A model generated the notes under the pieces. The model was given only the letters and a program-made list of their open reading frames with translations. It was not told the origin of the DNA and searched no databases. Made by a program: the position numbers and the translations under genes. This document shows, piece by piece, positions 36,044 to 48,091 of a stretch of 64,000 bases of DNA. Numbering within the stretch: the first letter of the stretch is position 1; every line of letters starts with the position of its first letter. Origin of the DNA: Zychaea mexicana (Eukaryota > Mucoromycota > Mucoromycetes > Mucorales > Lichtheimiaceae); contig NW_026516682.1 of NCBI RefSeq assembly GCF_025766255.1, positions 248,001-312,000 on the forward strand, given 5' to 3'.

Positions 36044-36093
36044 TATACTGTAGATCCCTCCCCTCTCATCCTCTTTCCCTCTGTTCAATTCGT
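27239..36093. other. Large gene-poor region
   Basis: About 8.9 kb with no gene I can support. The DNA is AT-rich, and open frames on both strands stay under about 125 codons without family motifs. Low-quality candidates looked at: 28457-28705 (+), 32371-32736 (+), 33037-33384 (+), 34354-34641 (-), 35166-35378 (-). Simple repeats: (CAA)n at about 28284-28310 followed by (CAAG)n, and (CAGTAG)n-like at about 30044-30070. Purine/pyrimidine blocks near 35950-36040 lead into the next promoter. Possible long non-coding transcripts or decayed mobile DNA cannot be excluded. Confidence 0.45.
36017..36043. repeat. (TC)n microsatellite
   Basis: Uninterrupted TC dinucleotides, 50 bp upstream of the TATA box of the dicarboxylate transporter gene. 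Pyrimidine tracts of this type are common in fungal promoters. Confidence 0.8.
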
Positions 36094-36103
36094 TATATAA
36101 AAG
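36094..36103 (+). promoter_or_regulatory. TATA box, DASS transporter gene
   Basis: TATATAAAAG located 120 bp upstream of the ATG at 36214, downstream of the (TC)n tract. Confidence 0.6.
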
Positions 36104-36213
36104 ACAGAAATTTCGAATTCTTTATTCTTGCATCTCTTGATCCATCTCTCTTCTGTCCTTCTTACATTTCTCCCGTACTTTTTGTTCTTATTTTTCGGTC
36201 CACCCCCTCCTAA

Positions 36214-38773
36214 ATGCCTTCAGCACCACCAGTAGCACCGCCAGCAGGAGGCAATAATAGTCGCCGCTACCGTACCATTAACGTGTATCAGACTCCAACA
36301 AATACCCCAATGGCATTGCCTGCTACGCCATGCGCAACTGACGAGTGCACAGCTCTGCTAGGCACCACCGATACTCGAGGCGTTTCTTCAAAATCCTCGT
36401 TAATGCAGCGTATACCTTGGTCAACAATCCTTAAAAGCCAGCCTGCTACATTGCTGCCATCAGTTACTATCGGTGCCCTCATCTGGTTCTGTACACCAGC
36501 AAGCGATGAGTTGACACCAACAGCCATTCGGATTCTTGCTGTGTTTGTGAGGTATATGATGATAACAATCAGCAAACTTATTCTCCAGCCCTTCCATCAC
36601 AGCATGCAGCAGCAGGATCCGCTAAATTCCTCCATCTAATGTGTATATGAAATAGCTGCATCTTTGCCCTCATCACCACATCAGTCGACATCTCGCTCCT
36701 TGTGCTAACTGGTCTTGCGCTCCTTTCTTTGACCCATTCGTTTCAATGTGAGGACAAGGCCACCGGGCTCCTGACTGAATGTCGACTCTGCGGAGAACCC
36801 AATCCATTGACGGGTGATCCTTACAAGTGTCACGGTGCCAAGGAGTCCTTCCACCATTCGCTCGAAGGTTTTTCCAGCTCGGTCGTGTGGCTCATCTTTG
36901 CAGCGTTTCATCTCGGCAAAGCCGTTGAAGTCACGCAGCTGGGACGTCGAGTATCTCTATTGATGATTAAGATGTTTGGCAAGCGCATCATGGGTCTTGC
37001 TTATGCCATTGTCTTTTCAGGTACAATTTTTTGGTTGCACATCAATGAAAAAAGAAAAGAAGGGGGTCGAAGAGTTGTGGCTAGTCAAAAGGAACAAAAA
37101 AAGGGAGCACGTTATTGAAACGAACTTTCTCTGAATACTTTACAGAGCTCCTTCTTGCCCCATTTGTTCCATCCAACACAGCTCGTGGCGGTGGCATTGT
37201 CCATCCTGTCGTGCACGCGATTGCAACCACGCTGGGCTCCACCCCTACACATGACCCCAAAGTGGGTGCGTTTTTGATGTTGGTCGGAAACCATGCCAAC
37301 TTGATTTCGGCATCCATGTACCTCACAGGTAACGACATCATTACCTCCTTTGGCGAGATCGGGTGGGGGGTGATAAATTGTCTATCTGTATGCTAACCCT
37401 TTGACACAACCATTCACCATGAACCTCTTCTAGGTATGGCTGCCAACCCAATTGTTCTAGCCAAAGCCACGCAGCTGTATGAAGGAGTGAACTTTGACTT
37501 TTTGACCTGGCTGACCGGCAGCATCGTGCCTGCACTGGTATGTGCACTTGCATTGCCTGTGATCCTTCGCTGGTCGTGTGGACTATCGTCAGATAGCAAA
37601 CAACGAGACGAGGAAGAGCAAGGTGGTTCAAACGGAGGTGCCATTTCAAATGCAACAACAAAGTTCCCCAATGACGGCATTGTCAAGCATGCTGAAACTG
37701 AACTCGAACGCATGGGATCTATGTCTGGCAAAGAATGGGTAAGACATTACACTTTTTTTACACTCGTTCTTTTGCGTTAACGTTTAACAAATTGAACTGT
37801 TTCTTATAGCAACTGTGCCTGGTTCTATTGCTATGCCTTTGTCTTTGGGTGACGTCGAGTTACACAAAGTTAGATGCGACGCTCGTTGCGCTCCTCGGCA
37901 TCCTAATGTTGCTGCATATGGGCACGATGACATGGAAGGATATTTCAAAAAATACCAATGCGGTAAGCACATCTTTGTTTGCGTTTTTCTTTCTCGCTCT
38001 CCACCGGTTGCAACCTCTTCCTCGGTTTTAAGGGCGGGGTGGTGGAGTTCGTTCAGTAATTTTCCAAACGAGGATAATTTCTTTTTAATTTTAGAAACTA
38101 ATTTTTATTATGGATTTACATATAGTGGGATACACTGTTCTGGCTCGGAGGCTTTGTAACCATGGCACATCAATTGTCCGATGCTGGTGCATCTGCGTTT
38201 TTGGGCCACAAGATCTCCAGCTTAATTGAACAGCTCGGCTTGCCACCAGTACCGTTCTTGGCCGTGTCTTACTTTCTGACGACATTCATGTTCTCTTCCC
38301 TGAGTGCGCATATCGTCGCCTTTGTCGGCACCTTTTTGGATGCAGGCCATGCATTGGGAGCCCAGCCCATGCTTCTGACCGCACTCTTGGCATACTTTGG
38401 TGCATTGAGTGGTTGCATGGTAAGAATCTTCCATGCAAGTTGCTGTTCACTTTATACTCTTCTTCTGACCCGTCTTTCTCGCATTTCGATGCATACCTCT
38501 TTTATTCCTCGTTTTTTATAGACAAACTACTCTACAGGTAAGCATCAAACTCGTTTATTAAAATAGGTTAGAATCTCTTTCTGTTGTATGCATGTAGCGC
38601 TCATCAACTTTTATATGTGCTCTTGCTTGTTAGGCATGGCTGCAATGTATTATGCCCCGGGTTACGTATCACGTTCCAAATGGTTCCTGATTGGCTTCCA
38701 GTTAGCGCTGTTCTATCTTGTGGTTTACTTTACCATCGGCATGGGCTGGTGGCGATTATTGGGCTGGTGGTAG
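36214..38773 (+). CDS. DASS-family 2-oxoglutarate/malate-type anion transporter
   Basis: Predicted 597-residue polytopic carrier of the divalent anion:Na+ symporter family. Exons: 36214-36551, 36656-37020, 37146-37328, 37434-37738, 37810-37962, 38126-38419, 38522-38537 (16 nt), 38634-38773; phases match, 1794 nt. After a Pro/Thr-rich tail of about 75 residues, it shows 'GLAYAIVFSELLLAPFVPSN' with 'SNTARGGGIVHPVV', then 'GAFLMLVGNHANLISASMY', 'GMAANPIVLAKATQL', 'DTLFWLGGFVTMAHQLSDAG', and 'GCMTNYSTGMAAMYYAPGY'. The two SNT-type motifs (PSNT and NYST) are the substrate/cation sites. These residues match the plastid DiT1 and bacterial CitT/YbhI branch more than animal SLC13. A hydrophilic acidic loop sits at about residues 340-375. 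Substrate is inferred as a dicarboxylate. Confidence 0.9.
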
Positions 38774-41700
38774 TAGAAAATCTTCCGACAATATTCTTTT
38801 CTTGGTTACCATTACTTTTTGTGCATATTACTTTCGTTTGGAAATCTCTTTTACACACTTTCTATCTTTTCCCCCACACATGCATACAACACAACGCAAC
38901 ACATCCCACTGTATACCCCTGCCTGTTAATAATACTCCAGGCAACTTGAGCCCCTTTTAGATACTTTATACTTCTCCTCACCTTTTTCTGCGTTTATATT
39001 TTTCTTTTACATCCTCATCGTGTCGCTGCGCGTGCTGGAGTGATTTTAATAGCAAATTTTTAATATATACACATTTGTCAGAGGCTACTGCACTCTAATA
39101 TCTTCTACATACGCTACTAGTAAAAGATCTTTTTTTGTTTGGAGCTGTCACTTCTTTAGGGATACAACATGATCCTAGTGCAGTCTTACAATGATAATCG
39201 CAATTACCAATAAAAGGCCATATTTCTTCTTCCAGATGGAATGGGGGATTTCCAATAACAGAAATCATATCTTGATGCTCAATTTATATCTCTATTGATC
39301 GAGAAACTTTGTAGTGGAGTTTCTAATAAGTGACGCACTAAATGACGAAGGTGAGTTCATTATTCTTGTTATCACGATTGTTTACAGGTAGATAGACATG
39401 TTGTGCCCTTAAAGAGCCTTATCTTAGTGCTATCTCCGTTTACTAAACTGAGTCCTCTTGTAGTAAACTTGAAGTATTTAAAGATTTTAAATATACCGCT
39501 GTTGTTAAAGCATGATAATAAAATAAACAAACAAACACAAGATACATAGTTCAAAAGAACAGACCTTCTTCGAAAGACCCGATCCAGTAAACGTTACGTG
39601 CTCCCGCTTACAGCATTGCACATTTGCACATGTCTGCCGCTGATGCATTATCATCATATGAACTTAATACATATCATATCAGAGCATGTGTTCTCTAAAA
39701 TATCCTATTCACCATAACAGTTATAATATATATGTCAACCATCCATGACTCTCAAAAATCCCAAACATTTGATGCTGGAATGAAAATGAAAGTGAGCTAC
39801 AGTACATAGCTCACACTATTTAAAGGCGATATGTATGTATTATAAATTCACTGCAAGATACAGTACAGAAGATGAGGAAGAGGGAAACATCATCCAGATC
39901 TTGAAAGAATATCCAAGTATCGAAACAACCCATTTTCATGGTCATCGAATTGATTTGATAAATCCTGTAGAAAATGGTATAGTACACTCTGGATCGTAAA
40001 AACACACAACTGACTTTTATTAGTCCATACAGTAGAGGATATCATACCCAACAATAAAGTGCCTTTTTAGTGATGATCTAATCAACGGCACCATCTAATG
40101 CACACGTTATATTGTTACATCAAATGTACTACGTACTTTCTTTCGGTTTTTCTTTTTTAAATGAGACCGACAGTGCATACTTTAGCATGGTTGCTGTTAA
40201 GTTGACGAGTGCTTCTGTGTGACAGCTCTACCTTCGTATTTATTGTTGCTACGTAATTATTCAAACTTACACATGGAACTGAATAACCAACAACCGCCAG
40301 CAGCATCGTATGAAGAAGAGAATATGTACAGTGCTACTGTACAGTAGTGCTTCAAAATTTCCTCCTCATGGAAGCATTTAAACAGATCCGCTTCTTGCAG
40401 TTTGGACGATGACGACTCATGCCAGGAATTTTCAAACGCTTGTAAACAGACGAATTCTCTACTTATCAGTGCTGTTGGATGGAGCTAACACCGCAAACTG
40501 TCGCCTTCTGAGGTCTCGCTATCCTAGCGCATTGCTCTATACCATAACTCGTAGTACTATTTTGTCGACGGATGAATTCTTTCTCAATTGGCGCGGATGT
40601 CTGTTTCTTAGGGCTGAGGAGACTCGTCGTTAGTCACTGCTATTTCTTCCTTGTCAAATTTGATTCTATATATTTCTGTTGTTTAGGGAATAATCCCTTT
40701 TGATGGATTAGCTTAGAGAAAGATATTACCTGTAACAGTATTTGTATTATTGGAATCGGTTTCTGCTTCACGACCGCTTCCTTTAGAAATGCAGATTTTT
40801 AGTTGGGAAAACAACATAGTTAGCTTATGCGTACCTAGACTTGGAATTTGGCCAGATTATATAACTTTTCGATAATGATTGTTTTTCGTTTACAGAAAAG
40901 CCTACAAGCTACTTAAAAAAATGTATTCCATAGGTGAAATTGCTCTTTCTGCATTTTTTCCTGCCTGTTGCATTGAGCTTATATTGCTTTGCATAATATG
41001 ATAGCTGAAGCCATGGTTTTTCTTTGCTGACGCTCGCTCCTTGAAAAAACCTGATTCAAGCAGAGCTGTATGATAAAAACAAAATTAATTACACAACTGT
41101 AACGCATGTAGAACCTGGACGAGTGTACTGTATATGGCTGCTTACAAAAGCTACTCTACTAGCCACATTCACTATCTAATACAGGGTGGTGATGTAGATA
41201 GAGAAAAGGGCACAAACGAATCTTTTTCTCTTTAGGGTGTCAGATAGATAATGTGGTGGGTAAAATTGATGGTATAGCAAGTGAACCGAATATGAGATGA
41301 GGTGACTTACTATATGTATGTTGACCACTTCCGCTGCAGCTATAAATACTGCTGGAATTATAAATCGGTAACAGCTGATACAGGTCCTTTGTACCTAAAG
41401 CAATGTATTTTATTATTGAAGTGCACTTTATTATATTATGTACTAGAGTTATTGTACTTCACTGGAATTCAGAGCCAACTGTGTGCCCCTAAGACAAAGG
41501 TGATTTCCTGTAGTAGCTAAAGTTTTTCGCGTTACCAGATCACCAGCCACAAGCTCTTCTAAGGCACATATGCCATAAGGTTACTTAATGTAGCCTTCAT
41601 CTTCAGATATTCGATATCTTTAGGAGCTGTTGACTACACGCTTGAATGTCTAATATGCACACTACGGCCTTAGCTCTCGATCTCTGGTACACTATCTAGC

Positions 41701-44096
41701 AAAACAATGGCATAAATGCTGAATGTATATAAAGTATGTGAAACGATTGATCCAGTATTGGTATGTAAACCACGTTGAATCGGTGCGGTGGTGTAATGCC
41801 TGTTCTTTTATTGCTTATGGACACGTAAAACGGACTTATTCTTTTGCTTAACTGCAGTTAATCTACAATTAAGCTCTGTTATATGTAGCATGCTTAATGT
41901 ATGCAATAGTTCTGACAGCAAATAGCTACGTACGCTACATCTAAACAACGACAAGATCTAGGATTAATTTTATCGATCTTTTATGAGATATATTTTAGGG
42001 GACAGTGATGACTTGGTGCCTACCCAAAACGAAGACGAAAAAATTACAGAGGAAGTAGTATGTAGCGAGATCCTTGTCACCGCTCGTGACCAACAAAACA
42101 ACACACACATCAGTGTACGTACTATTACGAGACAACAAGCACTCTACGCATATGAATATTTTCAGCGAGATTGGATTTGCATATTATGATAAGTTGACCT
42201 TCTGACGAATGATATCATATCTTGCGCACTTGTGTGTGTACGTCAAGGTGTCTCATCATCCATTACCAACGAAGCGGAAGTAAATAGCACATCCCCTATC
42301 TTCATCACACTTACAGTGCGATCTGTTAAACCGTGACTGGATATCAATCACTGTCTCGTATTCATGTCAAACAGGTAAATCGATGCATCAATGAAAATAA
42401 GGAGGTATTATAATAATATCCAAACGTTTGGGCTGTTGCTTCCTAAAACCTGGACGTATGCATAGCAGAAACAGCTACCTTTCACTCAAAGTAATGATAC
42501 TGTTATTCTCAATATTTCACATAAACTGAAGGATTCACATATGCTCACCTTGCACAACTGCAACTCGTTTTCCAAAGAATCAAAATCAGATTGTTCTTTG
42601 ACGAGTCGCATTGTACGACGCATATTGTAGCGCTACAGTAATGTGTGCCTATGAGTGTCAACTATTTCCCCTAACATATCCGAATTTACCGTAGCGTTTG
42701 CGAAAGATATTGGCTTTCAAAAGACGATACACAGCAACTCTAGAAATGTCAACACATTATTTGATTTGCCTTGCGATTACGTCTTTACGACGCCGTAATT
42801 TAAGAAGGAGACCCACACTGACATCTGGTAGAACAGCTCGTGGCGCACAGCCCACAGTTGAACCGGTTCTATTGGCACCTGTTGCAACATCCTCACACAA
42901 GCACTTGCTTCACATGTACGCCAATTTCAACTTTCTCGGTTGGTTGCAGGTGCCTTACCATTACGAACGAAACGATGACCGACAACTTTCTGGTATGAGA
43001 CATCCCGATGGGCTTGCCGACAAGCTGGAGAAAATGGCAATGGCAGAACATAATCATTACGACTATGGTGCAAAATGCTTTAAAATAGACAGGAGTAAAT
43101 AATGCTGCAGCCTTCCTGCCTCCATTTACAGGAAGGCTATGTTGTACCAGTTATTATGCGTAGAAGGTGAGCTGCCATATTGAGCGTTGAAAGGCATGCT
43201 AGACCTATTTAGGTCTATCTATATATAATTAAGAGCAATTGCACCATACATATAGATCGCCAAGGAAAAATGTATTATACAGACCTATGCTGATTGTTGG
43301 ATTTGATTGCTACATCGGTATCAGGGACTTGCGATACGTTCTGGAAGCGCTAAAACGGCTCAAGAGTATTAGCTATTAAGAAGTCAGTGGTACCTGAAGG
43401 TACACAATCCAAAAGTTGGTCTGCCTCTTTAGCAGATTAAGGTCTCTCGTTCGTTATCGGATTTAAGCAGACAAATCACTCCACGAACTAAGAACAACCA
43501 TATAGCTTGCGACATATTTGCAATGTTTAGAAGAAGCGTCGCAATGGCTTTTCTACAATCGAAGGGTGGTGTGCCCAAGACATCCTGTCATTGTGGGGCG
43601 CTTCTTTTGATATCACGCCATTCGCGCCCCTCCACGCCACGGCGTTTTATATATCTTGAGAATGTGCTGATACGTACTACGTGTAAAACATTTGACTTTC
43701 TGTATCAATGTTGCTTATTAAATCAGAAGAAGTGGTTTTTAGTGTGTAAGCTGAAGCATACTGTCTTAAACTTGTACAATAAGTATCCCCAGTTCTCGGT
43801 ATTAGGTTGGATGTATGCCTAATTAGCTACAGCTGATCCACCGCCACAAACAAAGGAAAAAAAAAACTGTTTGATACTTCATTCATGGAAAGTGGAAAAA
43901 AAAATATTACATGTCACGGATGTGTCGAGAAGAAGGAAAAAAAAAGAAGTAACGAGAAAGGGATATCGGCTATGTAATGGCTATTATACAAAGTTGACAG
44001 GGGCATTGGAATCGGTGGATAGGGATAGAGAGAAAAAGGTGATGGAAGAGACGAGTTACTTTAAAGTAAATGGAGTAAGGATAAGTAAACAGATCA
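38774..44096. other. Gene-poor region
   Basis: About 5.3 kb of AT-rich DNA without a supported gene. The only coding-like hints are a short plus frame at 41983-42189 and minus-strand fragments at 42549-42815 (see findings). A palindromic-looking hairpin lies at about 43103-43140 (gcagccttcctgcc and its inverted copy flanking ttcct-type sequence). Otherwise I see nothing. Confidence 0.4.
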
Positions 44097-45002
44097 TCAT
44101 TCCCGATAAGCAGGCGGTTCTTCTGCACTCCTATCTGTTAATGGATAATATGCCTCATCATTGGATCTGGCATTACGATTAAACCGCTTATAGACCCATC
44201 CGAGATTCCACCACCGCTCCTGCTGTTGTGGAGACGGCTGCTTCCAATTCTCGTACAATCGATGGACGCTGTGTACCAGCGGACCCAACTGCTGCCGTCC
44301 AACGACCAGAAAAATGACAATCGCACCCGTGGCAACAACGGCCCAGACAGCCGACTGCCACTGGTCGCCCAGCGTCCACTGATGAAGCGCAGCCCCATAA
44401 TACGGCGGCAAGTCGTCTCGAGCAGCGCATATCGAATTGTTCACACAATGCCCAGGAATATCCAATCCATAAAAACACTCCATGTTATTTTCGCATGGTT
44501 CGCCGACCGTCCGTTTCGGTTGACAGGTCTGGGTCGCTTTATCGCAGTAGGCATTGCGGCTGCAGTTGCCAATAAGTTCAAGATCGCCTTGGCTAATGAC
44601 GTCCGGCCCTCGAAACTCAGTGTAGCTGTATAGTTCGTCGGATAGTGGAATGGTGATGCACGGCTCGTTAATGTCATCGTCGTCGTCTCGGTGCGGTAAA
44701 TAAGCAACAGTGTCCACGATGGTTGGATTCATTTCGAACCCGCCAAGGTCTGTATGTTTTCCAGACATTTAAATGTTAAGTTAGTCAAGTAATGTGAGAG
44801 ATAGAGAGTATGTGTGTGTGAATCCTCTAAAGAACGCCTTTCTTCCTTTCTTTCTGCTGGAAGAAGAAAAAGAGGACATGTACAATGTGCTTACGCTGGT
44901 TTCGACATACTAAACCACGTTCAGTGGCAAAGCAGCTGTGTACCGGGAATAACGGACAATCTGCGGGATCACGACAATGTTGTTCCATCCCGAGGGGACG
45001 AG
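44097..45002 (-). CDS. Cys-rich single-pass membrane protein with PPxY tail (5' end unresolved)
   Basis: Two exons are clear: 45002-44895 and 44749-44097, joined in phase across a GTAAGC...ACAG intron. The upstream exon holds 'CRDPADCPLFPVHSCFATER'; the downstream one holds a second Cys cluster, 'CSRNAYCDKATQTCQPKRT' and 'VGEPCENNMECFYGLDIPGH'. One transmembrane helix follows, 'VWAVVATGAIVIFLVVGRQQ', then a Trp/Arg-rich cytosolic tail ending 'SAEEPPAYRE'. The Cys spacing recalls Dickkopf/EGF-like disulfide domains, so a type I membrane protein with an extracellular Cys-rich head is likely. The PPAY could recruit a Nedd4/Rsp5-type ligase. A signal-peptide exon should lie upstream of 45002, but no start with the right phase was found. 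Function unknown. Confidence 0.7.
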
Positions 45003-45962
45003 CTTTTAATAGAAAGTGTAATAAAAAAATATAAAAAAATATGGTCAATACCGAATCGATGCGTACCCGACCAAAAAGAATAAGGGGTTTTCCATTTTGA
45101 GTAAACTCAGTCTCTCTTTCTCTTGGGTTTTCTGTCTTTTCGCTTGTTAGTCTCCATAGAAGGTTGCTGAGGAACGCTACCAAATTAGATCCAGCGCACT
45201 ATTCTTGGATCTACCAAAAAAACTGGGCAGTTTTCTTTTTCATACTACTACTACTACTGCTACTATTTTGTTTTCTGGTGTAGCCTAGCAAATAACAATG
45301 ATCGATTGACGGGCTTCTTTGAATAACGATGAAACCCCCGACCGCTACATCCATGCGAACCAAGGGAAGAAAGTAGGCCCCGCATCAAAAACCACCGGTG
45401 CAATGATGATAAACTAGTTTATCCGCTAATCCAAACAGGCCCAGCTTGCATAATTTTGTGTCGTTATGCTGCATATACCATGATCACTTTACAGTGTGCT
45501 TCAAAATCTTACTACCGCATTTGCAGCAAAAACAACTCAAATCTTATCTCTATGTCAGTACCTCGAGAAAACCAAGTCAAAAAGTTCTGTTTCTTAATAC
45601 TATGTAATAAAGAAAAAGCACCAGCTGTCAGGATGAAAGAATTAGAGAATGACAGTTGCGATTTGATGGAAAATATCAATATCATCAAACAATAAAGCAG
45701 GCAAAGTGCTGATGGCGGGGTGTTATAGGGAAGGCAAGGACCCCGGATTCGGTGACTGATCGAATCCATCGTGTGAACGGGTCCTCTTTGATTGATTAGG
45801 CAAGGAAGGTGTAACCGGCTGATTTTTATTTTAAAGCATTGGGTGTTAGAGCTCCTACCAACAAGTTAGCAGCATTATCGTCGTCAATCTACTTCATCCA
45901 AGGAGCTTAAAAATTTCGTGTATACGTGTGGGGGAGGAGCGTGGGAAAGCTGTCCTAGCCTG

Positions 45963-45973
45963 TATAAAAAAAG
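45963..45973 (+). promoter_or_regulatory. TATA-like element, acyl-CoA dehydrogenase gene
   Basis: TATAAAAAAAG about 100 bp upstream of the ATG at 46062. Confidence 0.45.
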
Positions 45974-46061
45974 AGCTGCCGAGTGTGCCTTTTGCATTTT
46001 TGTTTTTCTTTACTCTTTCTTCTTCTTTCAAAATAAAAAAAAGGACCCGCTTTTCTCAACC

Positions 46062-48091
46062 ATGTCTTTCTTGCGTACTCGTCTTCCTCAGATTGCACGA
46101 TCGGTGTCGTTGGTTGGCCGTCAGGCACCCTATGTTGCTCGGTAAGGAAGTGGGTCTATGGATTATCTCCGTCCCAAAACAGCACGCACACTGGGTGGAC
46201 GCTTTGTGTGTGTGTGTGTGTGTGTGTGTGTATCTGATTTCCATCTATTGCAGCAACTACTCGTCCATGACCTACTCTGTGCCCTCGGTCACGGACACTC
46301 CTCCCACCTCGCTCCAGTCATTCACCGAGGAAGAGCTCATGCTCAAGGAGACTGGTAAGTGCTATCATCAATATCACTGCAACTTACTGCAGCTATGACA
46401 TGAAACCCCGCGCCCTGTAACCCGCGACACGCTGGACAACTGACGCTGATGTTACTATTGATAGTCGCCCGCTTTGCTCGTGAGGTTGTCCAGCCCCGAG
46501 TACGCGACATGGATGAAGCCGAGGTGATGGACAAGGACATCATCAAGGCTATGTTTGAGAATGGGGTAGCGTATATCTTTTTTTTCCTTTATTTTCGATG
46601 GTTCTTCTTTCACGTGTGCAAGTTGCCCTGACATAAGCGCAATTCTATTCCTTTTAGTTGATGGGTCTTGAAACCGAAGCGGACCTTGGTGGTGCCGAAT
46701 GCTCGTTCACTGCCGCTGTCCTTGCCGTTGAAGGTACTTGTCCAGTATTTTGTCACGGACGATGACTTTCAGTTGTAATTTAACACGTACAAACACTCTT
46801 GTTGTGTCTGTTTAGAGTTGGCAAAGATTGACCCCTCGATTAGTGCCTTGTGTGACATTCACGTAAGCAAAAACCCACCCCATCCCAGTTGAAATTTATT
46901 GGCAAGTCAAAAGAAAAATAATAATCCTCACGTTTCCATCTATTATGTAATGTATAGAACACCTTGACGAACACTGTCATTCGCAAGTATGGCAACAAGG
47001 ACTTGAAGGAAAAGTACTTGACACGTCTCGCTACTGACACCGTCGGCAGTTTCTGTATCTCGGAAGCCGGTGCTGGCAGTGATGCTTTTGCTCTCCAGAC
47101 CCGTGCTGAGGACAAGGGCGACCACTACCTCTTGAACGGTGGCAAGATGTGGATCAGTAACTCTGGCGAAGCTGATATCTTTGTCGTCTTTGCCAATGCG
47201 TAAGTGCAACATAGCCGTTATGGTAGATACCATCATTACAACTAGTTTACTGACGCTCACAAACACAATTATAGTGACCCATCCAAGGGCTACAAGGGTA
47301 TCACTGCCTTCATTGTCGAAAAGGAATGGGGCGTTGAGATTGCCAAGAAGGAAAAGAAGCTCGGTATCCGCTCGTCCTCCACCTGTGTCTTGAACTTTGA
47401 CGATGTCAAGGTTCCCAAGGAAAACGTTTTGGGTGAGATTGGCCAAGGTTACAAGTATGCCATCGATTCATTGAACGAAGGCCGTATTGGTATTGCTGCC
47501 CAGATGATCGGTGCTGCCCAAGGTGCTTATGAAATTGCCTTACCTTACATGTTTGAGCGCAAGCAGTTTGGTAAGCCCATCGGCTCTTTCCAGGCTATGC
47601 AGCATCAGTTTGCTCAAGGTAAACATTTGTGTAGGGATAACAAAAAAAGGGAGGAGATAGAACACGCTGGATGCGTTTTGGTTTGCAAAGGTTGTCCCCC
47701 TAACTTGGATTTTTTTTTTCTTTGAAAAGTTGCCTGTGAGATTGAGGCCGCCAAGTTAATGACATACAATGCTGCTCGTCTCAAGGAAGAAGGCAAGCCA
47801 TTCGTCATGGAAGCCGCCATGGCCAAGTTTGTCGCTGCCAAGGTTGCTGAGCGTGCTACCAGCTATGCTGTCGAATGGATGGGTGGTAACGGCTTTGTCC
47901 GTGAAACCGGTGTTGAAAAGTTCTACCGTGACGCCAAGATCGGTTCCATCTACGAAGGTAAAAAGAAGGAAAGGAACAGGAGTGGAGGATGATGTAGAGA
48001 ATGTTACTTACAAAGCAATATCATATGCGCAGGTACCAACAATATGCAATTGGAGACCGTCGCCAAGATCATCTCCACAAAGTACAAATAA
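46062..48091 (+). CDS. ACADSB: Short/branched-chain acyl-CoA dehydrogenase, mitochondrial
   Basis: Predicted 425-residue FAD enzyme oxidising 2-methyl-branched or short acyl-CoA, as in isoleucine and valine breakdown. Exons: 46062-46141, 46254-46354, 46465-46565, 46658-46733, 46816-46862, 46958-47199, 47275-47618, 47730-47957, 48033-48091; phases match. The Arg-rich start '[20 protein letters not shown]' is a mitochondrial presequence. FAD/substrate motifs: '[20 protein letters not shown]', '[20 protein letters not shown]', '[20 protein letters not shown]'. The catalytic Glu lies in '[16 protein letters not shown]', and '[20 protein letters not shown]' precedes it. Motifs fit the ACADSB branch. 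Intron 1 holds a (TG)n run at about 46206-46231. Codon use is strongly C-ending, suggesting high expression. Confidence 0.95.

Noticed and set aside
42698..43102. 134-codon plus frame
   Set aside because: Ordinary composition, no motif, and it runs against the HTH-like minus-strand fragments; no promoter or splice support.
1095..46231. TG runs in several introns and spacers as telomere-like or regulatory repeats
   Set aside because: They are plain short (TG)n microsatellites at scattered sites (near 1095, 19850, 46206) without TTAGGG units.
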